Source: Nocardia sp. BMG51109
GTDB lineage: Bacteria > Actinomycetota > Actinomycetes > Mycobacteriales > Mycobacteriaceae
Reading direction: 5' to 3'
NCBI RefSeq assembly: GCF_000526215.1
Contig: NZ_JAFQ01000004.1
Location: 5,766,001-5,830,000, forward strand
Length of the DNA: 64,000 nt
Made by a program: the position numbers and the translations under genes. Numbering within the stretch: the first letter of the stretch is position 1; each line of letters starts with the position of its first letter. This document shows positions 40,631 through 48,211 of this stretch, piece by piece. Under the pieces are notes generated by a model that was given only the letters and a program-made list of their open reading frames with translations, had not been told where the DNA came from and did not search any database.

Positions 40631-41769
40631 GTGGTCAACACCGATGCCGCGGCGGTGCCGGGAGCGCCGTAGACCTGGGCATACCCCACCGTCGGCCGTC
40701 CGGGGACCTGCCGGTCGCCGGCGTGTCCGCGCAGTTGCAGCACGAGTTCGTAGACCTGCCGAATACCGGAGGCGCCGATGGGTTCGCCATTGGCGATGAG
40801 GCCGCCGTCGGTATTCACCGGAATCCGTCCGCCGATCTCGGTCGCACCCTCGGCGAGCAGTTTCTCCTGATCGCCGTCGGCGCAGAAACCGTTCTCGGCC
40901 ATGTGAATGACCTCCGAACCCGCGTCGGTGTCCTGCAATTGGGCGACGCCGACGTCCTCGGGACCGACGCCGGCCGCCTCGTAGGCGGCGCGCGAGGCGT
41001 ACACCGTCGGCGAGACGTCCTCATCGATGGCCGCCCAGGTGCTGTGCACCTCGTAGGCGCCGTAGCGGCGGGTGCGGATGGCCGTCGAGCGCAGGTAGAT
41101 CGGCTTCGAGGTGTAGCGGGCGGCGAGATCGCCGCGGCACATGATCACGGCGGCGGCGCCCTCGTCGGGCGAGCAGAACATGTACTGCGTCAGCGGATAG
41201 TTCAGCACCGTGGAGGAGAGGATGTCGTCCTCGGCGATCGGCTTGCGGCGGAAGGCGTTCGGGTTCATCGCCCCGTTGCGGAAGTTCTTGGCGGCCACCT
41301 TGGCGAGCGTGCGCTGCGAGATGCCGTGCTGGTGGATATAGCGATTCGCCTTGATCCCGAAGAACTTCGTGGTGACGAACTGCCCGTTCTCCGCATACCA
41401 GGACGGCAGGCCGAGCTTGGCCGGGTCGTCGGTGAACGCGCCGCGCGGATGCTTGTCCATGCCGACCGCGATGCCGATGTCGTAGCGGCCCGACCGGATC
41501 GCCTCGGCGGTCTGCTCGATCGAGCTGGCCGCGGTCGCGCACGCGTTGAACACGTTGGTGAACGGGATTCCGGTGAGTCCCACCAGCCGGGTGACGGCGT
41601 CCGGGTTGCTCACCTCGTAGCTGCCGCCGAACCCGAACTGGATGTCCTTCCACTGCACGCCGGCGTCGCCGAGCGCGAGCTGGATCGCCTCGGCGCCCAT
41701 CTCGATGGCGGTCTTGGGGAATCGGCCGAACGGATGCAGGCCCACGCCGATGATGGCAACGTCGTTCAT
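40627..41769 (-). CDS. Thiolase-like protein (lipid-transfer/SCP-x type; retro-aldolase or non-decarboxylating class)
   Basis: The product is 380 residues. It has the thiolase fold with VAIIGVGLHPFGRFP at the start and the nucleophile region NVFNACATAASSIEQTAEAI. The C-terminal NTDGGLIANGEPIGASGIRQ replaces the canonical G-H-P with G-E-P. That change and the neighbouring DUF35 gene place it with Ltp2-like thiolase homologues that cleave side-chain CoA esters. ATG 41769 has AAGGAG seven bases upstream. It is the last gene of a six-gene minus-strand operon running from 44792. Confidence 0.86.
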   Translation of the reverse strand: MNDVAIIGVGLHPFGRFPKTAIEMGAEAIQLALGDAGVQWKDIQFGFGGSYEVSNPDAVTRLVGLTGIPFTNVFNACATAASSIEQTAEAIRSGRYDIGIAVGMDKHPRGAFTDDPAKLGLPSWYAENGQFVTTKFFGIKANRYIHQHGISQRTLAKVAAKNFRNGAMNPNAFRRKPIAEDDILSSTVLNYPLTQYMFCSPDEGAAAVIMCRGDLAARYTSKPIYLRSTAIRTRRYGAYEVHSTWAAIDEDVSPTVYASRAAYEAAGVGPEDVGVAQLQDTDAGSEVIHMAENGFCADGDQEKLLAEGATEIGGRIPVNTDGGLIANGEPIGASGIRQVYELVLQLRGHAGDRQVPGRPTVGYAQVYGAPGTAAASVLTT

Positions 41770-41805
41770 CTCAAAGCTCCTTCTTGCCAAGCCTTTTCGT
41801 GCGGC

Positions 41806-42225
41806 CTAGGCGACCGGGGTGAATGCGCAGGTGAGGACCTCTTCGCCGGAGTCGTCGACGTAGAGCGGGACGAAGGTCAGCTCGACGTCCATGCCGAAGC
41901 GCAGCACCTCCGGATCCGCCTCGGTCAGCCGGGTTTCCACGCGCACGTCCTCGCCGAGCTGGACGAGGCCGATGCCGAACGGCTCGAAGTTGTCGGCGTT
42001 CTCCTTGCCGGCGTACGGCAGCTTCGGCACGAATCCCTGTGTGGTCCAGGCGATCAGCGTGCCGCGCCGGGGGAGCAGCAGGTCGGTCATGTCCGGCGCG
42101 CTGCAGCGCGGGCAGCGCGGCTGCCGGGGCCAGGTGGTCGCGGCGCACGCGTCGCAGCGGCTGCCGATCAACTGCGGGTTCCGGTCGGGCCAGGTCGAGA
42201 CCTCTGGCGCGAGTGCCTTCGCCAT
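41806..42225 (-). CDS. DUF35 OB-fold protein with zinc ribbon
   Basis: The product is 139 residues. Two CxxC pairs (SRCDACAATTWPRQPRCPRC) form a rubredoxin-like zinc ribbon, followed by an OB fold containing GTLIAWTTQGFVP and PFGIGLVQLGEDVRVETRL. Such proteins are the obligate partners of thiolase-like enzymes, as ChsH2 is for Ltp2 in steroid side-chain degradation. It sits directly upstream of the thiolase gene, which supports a complex between the two. Confidence 0.9.
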   Translation of the reverse strand: MAKALAPEVSTWPDRNPQLIGSRCDACAATTWPRQPRCPRCSAPDMTDLLLPRRGTLIAWTTQGFVPKLPYAGKENADNFEPFGIGLVQLGEDVRVETRLTEADPEVLRFGMDVELTFVPLYVDDSGEEVLTCAFTPVA

Positions 42226-42278
42226 CGGGCGTCCTCCGTGTTTCGTTCCGTGAGTTCTGTTGTGCCGCGGCGTGTCCG

Positions 42279-42695
42279 TCAGCCGCGGGTGCGCTCGAAA
42301 GCGTGCGGGATGCCCGAGTCGTGGTCGCCGTTGCGGCGGATGAAGGTCATCCGCCGCGTGCGGATCCGCCAGCCGTCGGCCGTGCGCGCGTAGGTGTCGG
42401 TGTAGTACCCGATGCGCATGTCGTGCGTGCTGTGGTCGATGAAGCACAGCGGTTGGGTGCCGGTGGCGGTGTCGCCGTCGATGTCGAGAGCCGGTGTGCC
42501 GGTGAGGAACAGGCCCTTCGGGGCGGCCGCGACCAGGTCCGGGAACAGGTCCAGGGTGTAGGTGTCGCCGAAGGCGCTGTAGGTGCCGTCGGGGGTGAAC
42601 ACCGCCAGCAGCCCGTCGATGTCGCCCTTGGTGATGGTCACCGTGTAGCGGGCGAGGGTCTGCTGGATCTCGAGCAGGTCATCGCTTCTCGACAT
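42279..42695 (-). CDS. SnoaL-like / NTF2-fold polyketide cyclase-type protein
   Basis: The 138-residue cone-shaped alpha+beta fold is recognised from EIQQTLARYTVTITKGDIDGL, FTPDGTYSAFG and YYTDTYARTADGWRIRTRRM. Members isomerise or dehydrate steroid-like or polyketide substrates, or simply bind them. Its start overlaps the end of the amidohydrolase gene by 17 bases, so it is co-translated with the operon. Catalytic residues cannot be assigned reliably. Confidence 0.85.
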   Translation of the reverse strand: MSRSDDLLEIQQTLARYTVTITKGDIDGLLAVFTPDGTYSAFGDTYTLDLFPDLVAAAPKGLFLTGTPALDIDGDTATGTQPLCFIDHSTHDMRIGYYTDTYARTADGWRIRTRRMTFIRRNGDHDSGIPHAFERTRG

Positions 42696-43920
42696 CGGCT
42701 GTGCCGCCTTTCATGACTTTGCCGCCCTTCATCACGAACCGCACGTCCCGGGTGACGGTCATGTCCCGCAAGGGATCTCCGGGGACCGCGATGATGTCGG
42801 CGAGCAGCCCCTCGGCCAGCCGGCCGCGGTCGGGTGCGTCGATCAGGTCGGCGGCGTTCACGGTCGCCGCCCGCAGTACGTCGGCCGGGCTCAGCCCGCG
42901 TTCGACCAGTGCCACCAGCTCGTCGGCGTTGCGCCCGTGCGGGATCGCGGGGGCGTCGGTGCCGACCGCGATCCGCACGCCGGCCTCGTAGGCCGCCTTG
43001 ACCGAGGCGCGTGCCTTCGGGAACATCTCGGCCGCCTTGGCCTTCAGCGCCTCGTCGGCCTTGGACATGTCCATCGCGTCGGCCAGCCGGGTGGTCGGCA
43101 CCAGCCAGGTGTTCGCCTCGAGCATCAGCTTGATGGTCTCGTCGTCGATCAGGAAGCCGTGCTCGATGCAGTCGATACCCGCCGCGACGGCGTGCTTGAC
43201 CGCGTCCGCGCCGTGCGTGTGGGCGGCGACCTTCAGGCCGCGCCGGTGCGCCTCGTCCACGATCGCGCGCAGTTCCTCGTCCGAATAGTGTTGCGCCCCA
43301 GGTGCTCCGGTGAGCGACATGACGCCGCCGGAGACGCAGATCTTGATCAGCTGGGCGCCGTGCTTGATCTGGTAGCGCACCGCCTTGCGGACCTCGTCGA
43401 CGCCGTTGGCGATGCCCTCCTCGAGGGTCAGCTTCAGCACGTCGGGGGCGAAGGCGGAGAACATGGTCGGATCCAGGTGGCCGCCGGTGGGCGTGATGGC
43501 GTGGCCGGCCGGGACGATCCGGGGTCCCTCGATCCATCCCGCATCGATCGCCTTGCCGAGCGCCACGTCCAGCAGGTAGCCGCCGGTCTTCACGAACAGG
43601 CCCAGGTTGCGCACGGTGGTGAAGCCGGCGCGCAGCGTGCGGCGGGCATTGCCGACCGCGCGCAGCATGCGCAGCGCCGGATCGTCCTTCACGCTGGAGG
43701 ACAGGCCCGTCTCGCCCCGGCCGCCCATCAGGAGGTTGACCTCCATATCCATCAGGCCGGGCAGCAGGACGGTATCGCCCAGATCGATGACCTCGTCGCC
43801 CGCGGCCTTGGCGGCCCCGCCGACGCCGGCGATCCGGTCGCCGTCGACGCGCAGTATGCCGGGCCGGACGATCTCACCGGATTCGACGTCCAGCAGGCCG
43901 GCGGCTCGCAGCGTGAGCAT
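42679..43920 (-). CDS. Amidohydrolase-superfamily protein (imidazolonepropionase-like) with altered HxH motif
   Basis: The product is 413 residues. It has the amidohydrolase TIM barrel with flanking beta sandwich: VIDLGDTVLLPGLMDM, QLIKICVSGGV (Lys bridging position), VAAHTHGADAVKHAV, GIDCIEHGF and AVGTDAPAIPHGRNA. The normal D-x-H-x-H metal site after the first strand reads DMEVN, so both histidines are replaced (Glu and Asn). The other metal ligands look intact, so it may be mononuclear or inactive. Its ATG overlaps the preceding gene's stop (ATGA). Confidence 0.85.
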   Translation of the reverse strand: MLTLRAAGLLDVESGEIVRPGILRVDGDRIAGVGGAAKAAGDEVIDLGDTVLLPGLMDMEVNLLMGGRGETGLSSSVKDDPALRMLRAVGNARRTLRAGFTTVRNLGLFVKTGGYLLDVALGKAIDAGWIEGPRIVPAGHAITPTGGHLDPTMFSAFAPDVLKLTLEEGIANGVDEVRKAVRYQIKHGAQLIKICVSGGVMSLTGAPGAQHYSDEELRAIVDEAHRRGLKVAAHTHGADAVKHAVAAGIDCIEHGFLIDDETIKLMLEANTWLVPTTRLADAMDMSKADEALKAKAAEMFPKARASVKAAYEAGVRIAVGTDAPAIPHGRNADELVALVERGLSPADVLRAATVNAADLIDAPDRGRLAEGLLADIIAVPGDPLRDMTVTRDVRFVMKGGKVMKGGTADVEKR

Positions 43921-44213
43921 CAGCCCAGACCCGAGATGATCGCGACGTTGGTGTCGGCCGCGGCGTGCCGCAGCGGCTTCGCCTTCTCGTACTCGGGGGA
44001 GTTGTACCAGGCGCGGGCCGCCTCGACCGATTCGAATTCCAGGATGACGGTCTGGTCGCCGTGCCAGGTGCCCTCCAGGACGTCCGGTGTCGAGTCGACC
44101 GCGAGCACCCGCACACCGTTCGCGCCGGTCGCGGGGGCGGCGGCCTTGGCGTAGGCTTTCATGCCCTCCGGATCCTTGACTGCCTCGGTGAAGATGACGT
44201 AGCCCTTGGGCAT
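43920..44213 (-). CDS. DUF1330 family protein (ferredoxin-like dimeric alpha-beta barrel)
   Basis: The product is 97 residues. The pattern GYVIFTEAVKDPEGMKAYAKAA, LEGTWHGDQTVILEFESVEAARAWYNSPEYEKAK is that of DUF1330. This is a small fold related to antibiotic-biosynthesis monooxygenases and muconolactone isomerase. No reaction is established for the family. It sits between the CMD-family and amidohydrolase genes with an ATGA overlap to the latter and an immediate junction to the former. Confidence 0.88.
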   Translation of the reverse strand: MPKGYVIFTEAVKDPEGMKAYAKAAAPATGANGVRVLAVDSTPDVLEGTWHGDQTVILEFESVEAARAWYNSPEYEKAKPLRHAAADTNVAIISGLG

Positions 44214-44792
44214 TCAGACCACCTGCTCTCGGTCGGGGAATGGGGTGGCGGCCGGTGCGGCCGGGTCGGATTTCTTCGGCTCGACGCCGAAGGTGTTGTA
44301 GGCCATGGCCATCGTGGTGTAGCCGCCCACGGTGAAGATCAGATCCATGCGCTGGTCCTCGGTGAGGTGCTCGCCGAGTGCGGACCACACCGCGTCGGAC
44401 AGGCAGAACTTCTCGCTGAGTTCGTCGACCGCGTCGAGCACGGCCTGCTCGAGCGGGTCGGCCAGCCGGCCGTTCCGCACACCGGTGATGTCGTCGCCGG
44501 ACAGGCCGAGCTGCGGTGCCATGTCGACGTGGCTGTGCCACTCGTAGGCGCACTCGGTGCGGTGCGCCACCCGCAGGACCGCCAGCTCCCGCACGCGGTG
44601 CGGCAGGCTCGACTGGAACAGCAGGTAGACGCCGAACCTCAGGAACGCCTCGGTCAGGTCGGGGTGCCGGGCGAGGGTGGACATCGCGGGGCCGGCGCCG
44701 TCCGGGTTGCGGCGGTCGCGGGGCAGCAGCGGCCGCAGAGCGGCGCGGGTCCGGTCGTCCCACTGGTCGGCCGGAAGCGGCGGCAGGCGCAT
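44214..44792 (-). CDS. Carboxymuconolactone decarboxylase (CMD/AhpD-like) family protein
   Basis: The product is 192 residues and all helical. The core HRVRELAVLRVAHRTECAYEWHSHVDMA contains the E-C-x-x-E-W-x-x-H arrangement typical of CMD proteins that lack the CxxC redox pair of AhpD. First gene of the six-gene operon: AGGAGG precedes ATG 44792 and a perfect GAGAAT-N3-ATTCTC palindrome lies 16 bp before the start. It probably acts on ring-cleavage or lactone-type intermediates (inference). Confidence 0.87.
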   Translation of the reverse strand: MRLPPLPADQWDDRTRAALRPLLPRDRRNPDGAGPAMSTLARHPDLTEAFLRFGVYLLFQSSLPHRVRELAVLRVAHRTECAYEWHSHVDMAPQLGLSGDDITGVRNGRLADPLEQAVLDAVDELSEKFCLSDAVWSALGEHLTEDQRMDLIFTVGGYTTMAMAYNTFGVEPKKSDPAAPAATPFPDREQVV

Positions 44793-44807
44793 CCGCCCTC
44801 CTTTCAC

Positions 44808-44822
44808 GAGAATCACATTCTC
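44808..44822. promoter_or_regulatory. Regional box B, GAGAATCACATTCTC (perfect palindrome)
   Basis: It is the best copy of the motif: perfect 6-bp arms around CAC, immediately upstream of the CMD-thiolase operon. A weaker half-site (AATTCTG) follows at 44824. Its position next to the ribosome site suggests repression by blocking initiation. Confidence 0.7.
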
Positions 44823-44888
44823 AAATTCTGATACTAGATTTCCACGAGGTGCTTCCGGAGTCAATCTCGCGCTCCGGCGGGAATCGTG

Positions 44889-46148
44889 CTAGCGCGGATC
44901 GATCAGGATCTTGCCGATGGCGCGGCCGTCCGCGACCTGCCGGAGGGCGCTCGCGGTCTCGCCGAGCGGGTAGGTCGCGCCGATGTGCGGCCGGATGCGG
45001 CCGGTGGCGAGCAGGGCGGTGAGTTCCTCGTCGTGGCGGCGGAACTCCTCCGGGCCGATGTCGCCGAACTGGAAGCCGAGGATCTGAATCCCCTTGACCA
45101 GCACCAGGTTCAGCGGGATCCGGGGGATGGTGCCGGAGGCGTAGCCGACGGTGACGAACCGGCCGCCGCGGCGCAGCGAGCGCAGCGCGGGTTCGGAGAG
45201 GTCGCCGCCGACCGGGTCGACGACCGCGTCGGCGCCCTCGGGCACCGTCGCGCGCAGCGCCTCCCGGAGTGCCCGGGCGTGGTCGTGTTCCGCACCGGAT
45301 GCCTTGTGGTCGACCAGGTTCCGGGCGCCGCAGGACGCCGCCGCCTCGAGCTTCGCGGCCGAGGAGGCCACCGCGGTGACCTCGGCGCCCAGCAGCGCCG
45401 CCAGCTGCACCGCGGCCAGGCCGACGCCGCCGCCCGCGCCGAGCACGATCACGTGGTCGCCGGAGCCGACGCGGGCAACCGAACGCAGGGCGTGGTAGGC
45501 GGTCCGGTGCGCGACCCCGAAGGCGGCTGCGGTCCGGTCGTCGATGCCGTCGGGGATGCGCGCCACGGATCCGGTCGCGACGACCACCTCCTCGGCGAAC
45601 GCGCCGTGCAGCACGGTACCGGTGACCCGGTCGCCGATCGCGAGGTTGCATGCGGTGTCGAGTTCACCCGCCGAGCCGGGGTCGTGTGCCGCGCCGAGGT
45701 CGCCCGCCGTGCCGAAGCTGTTTGCCCTGCCGAGGCCGGTGACCGCGCCGAGGTCGCCTGCTGTGCCGAGGTGGCTCGCTGCGCCGGAGTTGCCTGCCGT
45801 GTCCGGGTTGTCGGCTGAGCGGGTGTTGCTTGCCGTGCCGAGGCTGCTCACTCTACCGAAGTCGCTTGCGGCGTCCGGGTTGCCGACTGTGCCGGGGCCG
45901 CTTGTCGGGGCAAGGTCGTCCGGTGCGTCGCCGAGAGCTGTGACGACTCCGGCGAATTCGCTGCCCGGCACGAACGGGGGCGGCACGCTGATCTGGTACC
46001 GGTTGGCGATCAGCAGCACGTCCGGATAGTTGACCGCCGCGGCGGTGACCCGCACCCGCACCTGGCCCGGCGCCGGTCGCGGTGATGGAAGGTCTTGCAC
46101 GCGAACGACTTCGGGCGGCCCATAAGCAGGGCAGACGGCGGCGCGCAA
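44889..46148 (-). CDS. Medium-chain dehydrogenase/reductase, NADPH:quinone oxidoreductase type, with hexapeptide-repeat insertion
   Basis: The product is 419 residues, about 90 more than usual. The GroES-like domain begins MRAAVCPAYGPPEVVRV and contains AAAVNYPDVLLIANRYQ and GSEFAGVVTALG. The Rossmann domain has VIVLGAGGGVGLAAVQLAALLGA. Structural-zinc cysteines are absent, as in QOR enzymes. Between ALGDAP and LAIGDRV lie some fifteen hexapeptides of GDLGTA type; removing them restores a normal length of about 329. It is last in the operon, one base after the enoyl-CoA hydratase stop. Confidence 0.87.
   Translation of the reverse strand: MRAAVCPAYGPPEVVRVQDLPSPRPAPGQVRVRVTAAAVNYPDVLLIANRYQISVPPPFVPGSEFAGVVTALGDAPDDLAPTSGPGTVGNPDAASDFGRVSSLGTASNTRSADNPDTAGNSGAASHLGTAGDLGAVTGLGRANSFGTAGDLGAAHDPGSAGELDTACNLAIGDRVTGTVLHGAFAEEVVVATGSVARIPDGIDDRTAAAFGVAHRTAYHALRSVARVGSGDHVIVLGAGGGVGLAAVQLAALLGAEVTAVASSAAKLEAAASCGARNLVDHKASGAEHDHARALREALRATVPEGADAVVDPVGGDLSEPALRSLRRGGRFVTVGYASGTIPRIPLNLVLVKGIQILGFQFGDIGPEEFRRHDEELTALLATGRIRPHIGATYPLGETASALRQVADGRAIGKILIDPR
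45651..45920. repeat. 18-bp minisatellite, about fifteen degenerate units, inside the oxidoreductase gene
   Basis: On the plus strand most units begin GCCGAGG or close variants every 18 bases. On the coding strand they give GDLGTA, GDLGAA, SHLGTA, SSLGTA and similar words. The block keeps frame and adds 90 residues to the catalytic domain. Confidence 0.88.
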
Positions 46149-46149
46149 A

Positions 46150-46926
46150 TCAGCGGCCCTGCCAGGCCGGGGGGCGTTTCTCGACGAACGCGCGGGCGCC
46201 CTCCTTCGCGTCCTCGCTGGCGAACACGGCGACCTGCAACTCCGGCAGCCGCAGGGCGGCGTCCGCGGGATCGGTGGCGGCGAGCCGGACGATTTCCTTG
46301 CACGCGGCCAGGCCCAGCGGGGCGTTCGCGGCGATCCGCTCGGCGAACTCCAGCGCCGCCGGCAGCACCCGGTCGGGTTCCACGACGGCGTTGATCAGCC
46401 CGAGCTCGTAACCGCGTGCCGCCGTGATCGGCTCGCCCGTCAGGGTCATCTCGAGCGCGATGCTCAGCGGGATGCGCGCGGCGACCGACGTCCCGCCGCC
46501 CCCGGGGAACAGCCCCCGCTTCACCTCGGGGAAGGCGAACTTCGCCGCGTCGGAGGCGATGATGAGGTCGGCCCCCAGCAGCAGCTCCAGCCCACCGCCG
46601 ACCGCCGACCCGTTGGCGGCGCCGATCACGGGCACGGTGAGTTCCCCGCGCGAAAGCCGGTTGTAGGCAACGATATCCGCGTCGTGCTCGTCGAATGTCG
46701 CGCCCTCGGCGAAGGCCCGCAGATCCATCCCGGCACAGAACGCCCGGTCCCCGGACCCGGTGAGTACCAGGACGCGAACGTCCGGATCGCTCTCCGCGGT
46801 GGCGGCGGCCGCCCCGATGCCGCGCATCATGGGAATGGTCAAGGCATTCCGGGCCTCGGGGCGGTCGAGCCGCACCACCAGCACGGCTCCGCGCCGCTCG
46901 AGCTGTATTTCCGCAGTATCACTCAC
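46150..46926 (-). CDS. Enoyl-CoA hydratase/isomerase family protein
   Basis: The product is 258 residues of crotonase fold. Blocks are LDRPEARNALTIPMM, LTGSGDRAFCAGMDLRAFAEG (first oxyanion strand), GSAVGGGLELLLGADLIIAS (oxyanion hole Gly) and FAFPEVKRGLFPGGGGTSVAARI with the catalytic-position Glu in PEV. It should hydrate or isomerise enoyl-CoA esters. Neighbours are an acyl-CoA dehydrogenase and a kinase upstream and a quinone oxidoreductase one base downstream, a compact beta-oxidation-like set. Confidence 0.9.
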   Translation of the reverse strand: MSDTAEIQLERRGAVLVVRLDRPEARNALTIPMMRGIGAAAATAESDPDVRVLVLTGSGDRAFCAGMDLRAFAEGATFDEHDADIVAYNRLSRGELTVPVIGAANGSAVGGGLELLLGADLIIASDAAKFAFPEVKRGLFPGGGGTSVAARIPLSIALEMTLTGEPITAARGYELGLINAVVEPDRVLPAALEFAERIAANAPLGLAACKEIVRLAATDPADAALRLPELQVAVFASEDAKEGARAFVEKRPPAWQGR

Positions 46927-46955
46927 TGTCTGTCCTCACTGGTGCTGTACGACAT

Positions 46956-46989
46956 CGACTTCTGGGGCGTCCCGACTTCTGGGGCGTCC
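46956..46989. repeat. Perfect 17-bp tandem duplication
   Basis: CGACTTCTGGGGCGTCC occurs twice without a gap in the spacer between the kinase and hydratase genes. It has no coding role that I can see. Confidence 0.85.
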
Positions 46990-47074
46990 CGGCGAGCCCG
47001 GCCCCCTCGAACGTGCGCCCTGCCCGCGCCGGTCTGCGCTGTGCTGGCCCTCGTCGGCCCGCGGTGTGGCTCGT

Positions 47075-48211
47075 TCATCGGTACTCGCTGGTCTCGGCCA
47101 GTTCGGCAGCTGAGCGCATGAGCTGGGGGACTATCGGGCCGAACGACTGGAGTTTCACGTCGTCGCCCGCGCGCTGGAAGCCCTGTTCCAGGACGATCGC
47201 GAGCTTCCACTTGGCGAGCACCAGGTAGTAGTCGAGGTCGTCGACCTGGCGTCCGGACACCTCGGCATAGTGTTCGGCCAGCCGGGTGCGGCTCGGCATT
47301 CCGGTCAGGTCGACGTAGCCGGCGGCGGCCTCGGGGCCGCTGGTGTCCTCCGGCCAGTCCTGCAGCATCCAGGCCAGGTCCAGCTTGGGGTCGCCGACGG
47401 TGCCCATCTCCCAGTCGACGATGGCGGCGAGCGTCGCGGGCGCGCCGTCGCGGAACATGACGTTGGCGAACTGGTAGTCGCCGTGCATGACGCCCGGGAT
47501 GAAGTCCAGCGGCCGGTGGGTGCGCAGCCAGGTGGTGGCGGCGTGCATGCCGTCCAGCTCGCGGCCCTTGATCCGCTCGAAAAAGCCTGTCCAGCGGTCG
47601 ACTTGACGTTCGTGGAAGCCGTCGGGGCGGCCCAGGTCGTGCAGGCCCACGCCGCGCCAGTCGACGTTCGACAGCAGCGCGATCCCCTCCGCCAGCCGAT
47701 ACGCCAGGCCCGTGCGCGCCCGCAGGTCGGCGTCGAACGGCGCCGGCCAGACCTTTCCGTACTCCATCGGCGACCAGCCCTCGACGAAGCCCATCAGATA
47801 GAACGTGCGCCCCAGGACGGCGGTGTCGGTGCAGACCGCGACAGCGGGTGTGTGCGGCACGTCGGTGCGGTCGAGGGCCTCGATGATGCGCCACTCCCGC
47901 ACGATTCCCTTGTCCCGGTCGGCGGGTGCGTTCACCGGCGGGATGCGCAGCGCGCTGCGGTGCTCGCCGCGGCGGATCTCGTAGATCTCGTTCTGCGTGC
48001 CCCCGGACAGGAAGCGGGTGTGCAGCGGTTCTCCCGCCCCGGGCAGCCGCATGCGGTCCATCCACGCGGCCAGTCGCGCCCCGTCGATCGTCGGCGTCGT
48101 GTCGGTGCCTGCGTTCGCCGATGTGCCGGTCGCGTCGGTGTTCGCCGCTGTGCCGGTTGTGCCGGCGTTCGCCGCTGTGCCAGTTGTGTCGGCGTTCGCC
48201 TCGGTGCTCAT
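47075..48211 (-). CDS. Phosphotransferase of the APH/choline-kinase fold (ACAD10/11-type acyl kinase partner)
   Basis: The product is 378 residues. Kinase signatures are GVMHGDYQFANVMF (catalytic loop HxDxxxxN) and IVDWEMGTVGDPKLDLAW (metal-binding Asp). The first 45 residues are Thr/Ala/Gly/Asn repeats. The ATG overlaps the stop of the acyl-CoA dehydrogenase gene. In animals the same two domains are fused in ACAD10/11, and LvaA of Pseudomonas phosphorylates 4-hydroxyacyl-CoA. By analogy this kinase may phosphorylate a hydroxyacyl-CoA for elimination by the partner; that is inference. Confidence 0.85.
   Translation of the reverse strand: MSTEANADTTGTAANAGTTGTAANTDATGTSANAGTDTTPTIDGARLAAWMDRMRLPGAGEPLHTRFLSGGTQNEIYEIRRGEHRSALRIPPVNAPADRDKGIVREWRIIEALDRTDVPHTPAVAVCTDTAVLGRTFYLMGFVEGWSPMEYGKVWPAPFDADLRARTGLAYRLAEGIALLSNVDWRGVGLHDLGRPDGFHERQVDRWTGFFERIKGRELDGMHAATTWLRTHRPLDFIPGVMHGDYQFANVMFRDGAPATLAAIVDWEMGTVGDPKLDLAWMLQDWPEDTSGPEAAAGYVDLTGMPSRTRLAEHYAEVSGRQVDDLDYYLVLAKWKLAIVLEQGFQRAGDDVKLQSFGPIVPQLMRSAAELAETSEYR
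48099..48203. repeat. 27-bp tandem repeats at the 5' end of the kinase gene
   Basis: Three full units (48123, 48150, 48177) and one partial unit encode nonapeptides such as TGTAANAGT and TGTAANTDA just after the start codon. The kinase domain begins only after them, so the tract is a dispensable-looking, probably length-variable N-terminal tail. Confidence 0.82.
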
